The position numbers were made by a program, and so were the translations under genes. From an uncultured Clostridia bacterium (lineage in GTDB: Bacteria > Bacillota > Clostridia > Christensenellales > Aristaeellaceae), in assembly GCA_934621485.1 (NCBI GenBank), contig CAKTUS010000002.1, forward strand, positions 25,650 to 89,649: DNA of 64,000 nucleotides. The letters are read 5' to 3'. Under the pieces are notes generated by a model that saw only the letters and a list, made by a program, of their open reading frames with translations, searched no databases and was not told the DNA's origin. This document shows, piece by piece, positions 60,006-64,000 of this stretch; positions within the stretch are counted from its first letter, which is position 1, and each line of letters begins with the position of its first letter.

Positions 60006-60503
60006 TCAAAACAGTCTTCCCGCCAGCCAAACGGCCGCAAAAGCTCCTGCCAGCGCGCAGGGTACGGCATAGCCGGTACGTCTGTTTTTCGCGGCGCTCA
60101 TATACACGCAAACCAGGTAGAAGATGGTTTCGCTGGAGCCCATAACCGTGCAGGCAATCAGGCCAATTCGGCTGTCCGGACCATGAGCCGCCAGCAGGGT
60201 TTCCAGCATGGCCAACGAGGCGGATCCGCTCACCGGCCGGAGCACTACCAAGGGGGCGAGCTGAGACGGCAAGCCCAGCCAGGCAAAGGCTGGCGCACAC
60301 AGCTGGCATACGGCGTTCATCAGCCCCGAGGCCTGCATCATGGAAATGGCGCACAGCATAGCCGCCAGGTTGGGCAATACCTGAACGGCGGTTTTGAGAC
60401 CCTGCCCAGCCCCATCCACAAACAAATCATACACCGGCAAGCGTTTCAGCAGCCCAACGGCAACCGTCGTCAGCAGCAGGGTGGGAATCAGCCATTCCAT
60501 CAT
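60006..60503 (-). CDS. spmB: Spore maturation protein B
   Basis: 165 residues. The ATG at 60503 overlaps the spmA stop. Several membrane helices of the nucleoside-recognition (Gate) type: WLIPTLLLTTVAVGLLKRLPVYDLFVDGAGQGLK, VLPNLAAMLCAISMMQASG, and VLRPVSGSASLAMLE with a GSSETIFYLVCVYM stretch that is characteristic of SpmB. SpmA/SpmB are required for full spore dehydration. The length is typical. Confidence 0.95.
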   Translation of the reverse strand: MMEWLIPTLLLTTVAVGLLKRLPVYDLFVDGAGQGLKTAVQVLPNLAAMLCAISMMQASGLMNAVCQLCAPAFAWLGLPSQLAPLVVLRPVSGSASLAMLETLLAAHGPDSRIGLIACTVMGSSETIFYLVCVYMSAAKNRRTGYAVPCALAGAFAAVWLAGRLF

Positions 60504-61081
60504 AGTTTTCTTCTTCCTTTCCGGCAGAGCAACCCAAGGGCCGCCCCTACTGCCGTTGAAACGGCCGTACACAACAGTCCCGGCCAAATAACAGCCCCTG
60601 GGCTTACGCTGCCGGCGGCAGAGCGCAGCGTGAGAACGGTCGTGGGAATCAGCTGTAAGCTGGTGGCATTTAGAATCAGCAGCATATACACATCATGGGC
60701 TGCCGAGGCATCCGTCTGCCGGCGTTCCTCCAGCAGGCGCACCGCCTCTATTCCCAGCGGCGTAGCCGCGTTGCCAATTCCCAGCATATTCATGGACAGA
60801 TTCATTGACACCGCCTCTCCCACCCGTTGGTCCCGGCAGCCGGGCATCAGCCGTCCCAGCAGCGGCAGCATCACCCTGGTAAGGAGTCCCGGAAGCCGCA
60901 GTTCTTGCAAGATACGCACCCAACCGCAAAACAGGAGATATCCAGCGCCCAACCGAACCGTTAGCTGAATGGCTTGGGACGTTCCCTCCAGCGCCGCGGC
61001 CAACAAGTCCGCTTTTTGTCCGCAAAGGCCGGCGTGCAGTACCGAAAGAGCCATCATCAGTCCCCAAACCCACTGTAACAT
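60500..61081 (-). CDS. spmA: Spore maturation protein A
   Basis: 193 residues. The ATG at 61081 follows GGAAGGAGAAAAGC. SpmA features: AIQLTVRLGAGYLLFCGWVRILQ, then the conserved MNLSMNMLGIGNAATPLGIEAV, with several membrane helices and LILNATSLQLIPTTVLTLR. It pairs with SpmB in spore core dehydration. Its presence suggests, but does not prove, a spore-forming host; these genes persist in some asporogenous Clostridia. Confidence 0.95.
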   Translation of the reverse strand: MLQWVWGLMMALSVLHAGLCGQKADLLAAALEGTSQAIQLTVRLGAGYLLFCGWVRILQELRLPGLLTRVMLPLLGRLMPGCRDQRVGEAVSMNLSMNMLGIGNAATPLGIEAVRLLEERRQTDASAAHDVYMLLILNATSLQLIPTTVLTLRSAAGSVSPGAVIWPGLLCTAVSTAVGAALGLLCRKGRRKL

Positions 61082-61294
61082 CCGCTTTTCTCCTTCCCTT
61101 TTCCCTTGCAGCATCATCTTTTTGCAAAAGCGTTTCATTGTACACCATATATGTGTATACTGCCATAAATAGAACCACTTGTTGCATTGACATATTATTA
61201 CAGAAGATGTACCTTTATGTCAGCCGCCAAAAGTTTGCATGAAAAGAGGCGGCACTACAATATAAAAAACGCAAAGGATGGAGGAACAAGCGCA

Positions 61295-61543
61295 ATGAAA
61301 TCAACTGGTGTTGTCAGGAAGCTGGACAATTTGGGCCGTATTGTGATTCCGATTGAGCTGCGCAAAAGCATGGGAATCGATATTAAAGACACCTTGGAAA
61401 TCTTTACCGAAGGCGATCAGATTATTTTGAAGAAATATCAGCCCGGCTGCATTTTTTGCGGCGACGCCCGCAACGTTGTGATTTTCCACGGCAAACTGTT
61501 GTGTGAAAAGTGCCTGAACGAACTGAAAAAAGAAAAGCGTTGA
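61295..61543 (+). CDS. AbrB/SpoVT-type regulator with C-terminal zinc motif
   Basis: 82 residues from the ATG at 61295, behind GGATGGAGG. The swapped-hairpin DNA-binding domain reads STGVVRKLDNLGRIVIPIELRKSMGI (about 3-28) with DTLEIFTEGDQIILKKY. The C-terminus has a four-cysteine zinc site, CIFCGD and LLCEKCLNEL. In Bacillus, AbrB controls transition-state genes. The zinc tail is common in clostridial paralogues whose targets are unknown. A possible -35 TTGACA lies near 61186; the -10 is weak. Confidence 0.9.
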   Translation: MKSTGVVRKLDNLGRIVIPIELRKSMGIDIKDTLEIFTEGDQIILKKYQPGCIFCGDARNVVIFHGKLLCEKCLNELKKEKR

Positions 61544-61552
61544 AAGGCTTTG

Positions 61553-61606
61553 AAAAACCCCCGTTTCTTTTGCTGAAGCAACAACATAAAGAAGCGGGGA
61601 TTTTTG
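61553..61606. terminator. Terminator after the AbrB-like gene
   Basis: CCCCCGTTTCTTT/AAAGAAGCGGGG hairpin, followed by ATTTTTG on the plus strand and by TTTTTC on the minus strand. Confidence 0.8.
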
Positions 61607-61707
61607 AATTGGGGCTAGCCGTTATGAAAGCACACATGCCCAGCGAGATGATCCGTTCGGCGGAATAGCAACTTTCGGGTTTACTCTACTGGAACAGCGG
61701 CATGATT

Positions 61708-62016
61708 TTAAGACAGCATGGCAGCGATTGCCTGCTTGCTCTGCACGCCGACGCTGGTTGCGGCAACCTGCCCATTCTTAAAAACAATCAGCGTGGGGAT
61801 GCTCATGATTCCGTAGCGAGAAGCGATGTCCGGCGCTTCATCCACATTGATTTTACAGACGCGGTACGCGTCGCTTTCCTGGGCAAGCTGCTCCACCACC
61901 GGCGAAAGCATTTTGCACGGTCCGCACCAATCGGCATAAAAATCCACCAAAACAGGCTTTTCGCTCTTCAGCACAGCCTCGTCAAAGCGGTCGCTGGTTA
62001 CTTTTTCAACAGCCAT
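61708..62016 (-). CDS. trxA: Thioredoxin
   Basis: 102 residues from the ATG at 62016 behind AAGGAGG. Active site WCGPC in VDFYADWCGPCKMLSPV, the cis-proline loop SIPTLIVFKNG, and the buried Asp (LVDFY). It reduces protein disulfides in the cytosol with electrons from thioredoxin reductase, which is not in the window. The last gene before the composition changes to AT-rich DNA. Confidence 0.97.
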   Translation of the reverse strand: MAVEKVTSDRFDEAVLKSEKPVLVDFYADWCGPCKMLSPVVEQLAQESDAYRVCKINVDEAPDIASRYGIMSIPTLIVFKNGQVAATSVGVQSKQAIAAMLS

Positions 62017-62266
62017 AGCAGTTTCCTCCTTACGATTTGCTACGCGGATATTGTACCACAAATGGCGGGGGAATAAAAGGGGAGAGAGAATTGGGGAGTG
62101 TCCAAAAGTTTCCTGCTGCACACATCGTAGCGGCATGCCTTGCTTTTTCCTTGTATTCAACTGAAGCGCTTTCTCTTAAAACCATCTTTTTAAATTGCTA
62201 AAGACCACTTTGGCTTCTCTGTTTTATCGATTTTAGAAAGCAAGTGTTTAACCTTCACTATTTTCT

Positions 62267-62470
62267 TCAACTATGTAATGCAGCCCTTATGGGGCAGACT
62301 TTTACACACTGATAGCAACGTACACATTTACTTTCATTAATTTGAGGGTATTCAAATCCCTCTTCATCTTTTATCATATAAATTGCTCCTTTTGGACAAA
62401 TTGCATAGCATGCAGTACATCCGCAGCACTCTTCTTGTCTATTGTATAGTATCGGTATTTCTTTCTTCAC
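62267..62470 (-). CDS. Separate 2x[4Fe-4S] ferredoxin
   Basis: 67 residues from a GTG at 62470 behind AAGGGGAAGAATA. Two cluster motifs: C15-C16-x-C18-x2-C21-x3-C25-P and C49-x2-C52-x2-C55-x3-C59-P, with the loop DEEGFEYPQINESKC between. In most relatives this sequence is the N-terminal domain of the FrhB-like protein; here it is a separate downstream gene, overlapping the FrhB gene's end by 32 nt. The AT-rich composition matches the neighbouring gene. Confidence 0.85.
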   Translation of the reverse strand: MKKEIPILYNRQEECCGCTACYAICPKGAIYMIKDEEGFEYPQINESKCVRCYQCVKVCPIRAALHS

Positions 62471-63440
62471 TATTCTTCCCCTTCTTAATACTTGTTCTTT
62501 TCATTACTCTTCTAATTCTACTTTTAATTTTATTCCTTATACCATAGCCGCCATACTTAATTGCGAACTTTTTAAAATCAGTGTTGCCTAAAAAATCATT
62601 CCAAAACTGTGATCTATTATCTGGCTTCGGAAATGGCGCTACAAACGGTTGTTGCATACTATCTTCTAATTTCGTTTCTTTCCATATGATTTGTTTTTTT
62701 ATTTCATTAAACATGTTTTCTCCATATTCATTATTTACTAAAACCAATGACACCCCCTTATTATCATCAAACTCAGGCGCAGCCTTTTCAATTCCCCAAT
62801 AATCCGCTATTGTAATATCTCCCGGGTGCATTATGGATTTATATGGACATTCATAACAGCATGGACGGAGTACCGAATGACCATAAAAAATAGTACGGAA
62901 CACTTTGCTGTCAATGGATTTTGAGTTTTCAAACTTCAAGGTTTCAACATGTTCTCTCCAACCAAATTTTTCCTTATTCCTAAAGTTAACTTCTTGTACT
63001 AAAGAATTATTCTTTCTTTCCTGCCATGCCAAGTATGCTTTCCAAACTTTAGGACTTGGTACTCCATGACAAACAATGTCTACACACAGGAGATTTTCAT
63101 AATTCTTCCCTAGAAACCGTTTCAGTCCTGCCACCTGGCATGAAGTTCCAGAGAAAAAGACCTTGCGTCCTGTATCAAGATCATTTTTTACATTTTTAAA
63201 CGTATCGCCGATTTTACTCTGAATATACTTCGAACCACGCATTTTATTGCGTGTTTCATAATCTTCTGCTCTTATGTGAACCGCATCAAACTCTTTCGAT
63301 AATACACATCCATAGACCACACCGCCATCCGCTAAAACCTGGTCTGATAAAGCAGTAAAAACTCCTCCCGACCTAGAAACAGCTCTGGTTTCGTCACTTT
63401 TGTGTTTTGCAGCGTATATTTTAGGTCGCTTCCAGCTCAT
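62439..63440 (-). CDS. Coenzyme F420 hydrogenase beta-subunit-like (FrhB) protein of a polysaccharide locus
   Basis: 333 residues, ATG at 63440 after ATAGGAGGAGGG. It starts RPKIYAAKHKSDETRAVSRSGGVFTALSDQVL, the FrhB N-domain; the C-domain has FFSGTSCQVAGLKRFLG, VDIVCHGVPSPKVW, and a cysteine cluster RPCCYECPYKSIMHPGDITIADYWG. Proteins of this family occur in exopolysaccharide and teichoic-acid clusters beside pyruvyl transferases. The electron-transfer role is uncertain. The gene is AT-rich, unlike the genes to its left. The ferredoxin domain usually fused at its N-terminus is absent. Confidence 0.87.
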   Translation of the reverse strand: MSWKRPKIYAAKHKSDETRAVSRSGGVFTALSDQVLADGGVVYGCVLSKEFDAVHIRAEDYETRNKMRGSKYIQSKIGDTFKNVKNDLDTGRKVFFSGTSCQVAGLKRFLGKNYENLLCVDIVCHGVPSPKVWKAYLAWQERKNNSLVQEVNFRNKEKFGWREHVETLKFENSKSIDSKVFRTIFYGHSVLRPCCYECPYKSIMHPGDITIADYWGIEKAAPEFDDNKGVSLVLVNNEYGENMFNEIKKQIIWKETKLEDSMQQPFVAPFPKPDNRSQFWNDFLGNTDFKKFAIKYGGYGIRNKIKSRIRRVMKRTSIKKGKNSEERNTDTIQ

Positions 63441-63459
63441 TATGCTGCCCTCCTCCTAT

Positions 63460-63487
63460 ATAATCAAGTCTTCATAATCAAGTCTTC
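63460..63487. repeat. Tandem 14-bp duplication
   Basis: Two adjacent perfect copies of ATAATCAAGTCTTC (63460-63473 and 63474-63487) just upstream of the FrhB-like gene. It may be a replication slip or a binding site. Confidence 0.7.
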
Positions 63488-63692
63488 CAAGGAATTTTTA
63501 TGTTTCATCAATAAACATCTAAGAAGAAAACACAAGAATGGACATTTCTCTGTATCTGGTATGTAAAGTGGCGAATTCTGTATGCACGAAGTAAACTGCT
63601 TTCTTATTTCGTTCTACATGGCCGCGTATCCATCCATCTGCGGCAACGTATCTCCTTTTTCTGCCAGAATCTTCATTTCTAATAGGAGCCTC

Positions 63693-64000
63693 TCATTTCT
63701 TTTCCTGATAGTCGTTGGTAATATCGGAATATCCACAAGACTGATTCAAATAGCCAATTGATTTTTCGAGAAGCTGCCTTTCCTTTTCTTCAATGATTAA
63801 ATAATCCGTCACTTTTACCCTGGAAATATTTTGGTTTGATTTTATTCCGAAAGATTTCAAAAGCTCAATAGCCTTTGGATTGCGTCCTAATAGCGTAAAC
63901 CCTTTTTCGAAAATAATGGAATAAACACTTCCATGAAATGTTGTTGTAAATACATAAGATGCATATTTAAAAAGTGTTAGCCACTCTTTTGGTGTACAAG
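63693..64000 (-). CDS. Polysaccharide pyruvyl transferase family protein, C-terminal part
   Basis: The gene enters from the right edge; about 102 codons to the stop at 63693. The visible sequence contains YVFTTTFHGSVYSIIFEKGF, which matches the conserved SxFHG-type motif near the end of PS_pyruv_trans proteins. These add ketal pyruvate to, or otherwise modify, surface polysaccharides. It lies upstream of the FrhB-like gene in the same direction, the pair being common in capsule or teichoic-acid loci. AT-rich. Confidence 0.78.
   Translation of the reverse strand, partial: CTPKEWLTLFKYASYVFTTTFHGSVYSIIFEKGFTLLGRNPKAIELLKSFGIKSNQNISRVKVTDYLIIEEKERQLLEKSIGYLNQSCGYSDITNDYQEKK

Overview
The window looks like chromosomal DNA from a Gram-positive bacterium of the class Clostridia, or a close Firmicutes relative. 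The evidence is an mraZ/division/cell-wall (dcw) cluster with FtsL/DivIB-type proteins, a MurE with the DNPR motif of meso-diaminopimelate enzymes, and sporulation genes (spmA, spmB, the gerM-rph-rdgB-ysnB block). A T-box leader in front of metG, a small bacterial SRP RNA, a class B sortase and many strong AGGAGG-type ribosome binding sites agree. By eye the DNA is moderately GC-rich (not computed), except for the last ~1.8 kb, which is clearly AT-rich. I cannot name a genus.

Left part (1-11.3 kb): the start of an adenine deaminase and a BMP-family binding protein (purine salvage); a diacylglycerol-kinase-like enzyme; two secreted or acidic unknowns; an XRE regulator fused to a desulfoferrodoxin-like domain; a frameshifted nitroreductase; a methyltransferase; a thioesterase; a glycosyltransferase-like protein; and nagB. 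Between these lie copies of a modular, hairpin-rich intergenic repeat, found again near 20 kb and 55 kb.

Middle left (11.4-26.6 kb): parA-parB followed by a VanY-like protein that has lost its zinc ligands; two apparently intact VanY carboxypeptidases; an HflX GTPase with an N-terminal JAMM metalloprotease-like domain; iscR-iscS-iscU; gerM, an rph-rdgB fusion and ysnB; rqcH; an acetyltransferase; and a small secreted cystatin-like protein.

Division and wall cluster (26.7-40.4 kb, minus strand): mraZ, ftsL-like, a PASTA-domain class B PBP, murE, mraY, murD, ftsW, murA, ftsQ/divIB, ftsA, ftsZ. rsmH, murF, murG, murB and murC are absent from their usual places.

Middle right (40.6-54.7 kb): a phosphoesterase, a zinc-ribbon protein, a CAP-domain secreted protein, a HAD phosphatase, a CorC-like transporter, sortase B, SRP RNA, yraN, topB, and a five-gene sodium-pumping decarboxylase operon with two different carboxyltransferases, one biotin carrier and one membrane pump.

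Right part (54.9-64 kb): a small membrane protein whose tail is encoded by a repeat copy; miaA, a GNAT enzyme, tatD and metG under T-box control; spmA-spmB; an AbrB-like regulator; thioredoxin; and the edge of an AT-rich surface-polysaccharide region (FrhB-like protein, a separate ferredoxin, and a pyruvyl transferase running off the end).

All calls come from reading the sequence and protein motifs. No database search was run, and promoter and operator calls are by eye.
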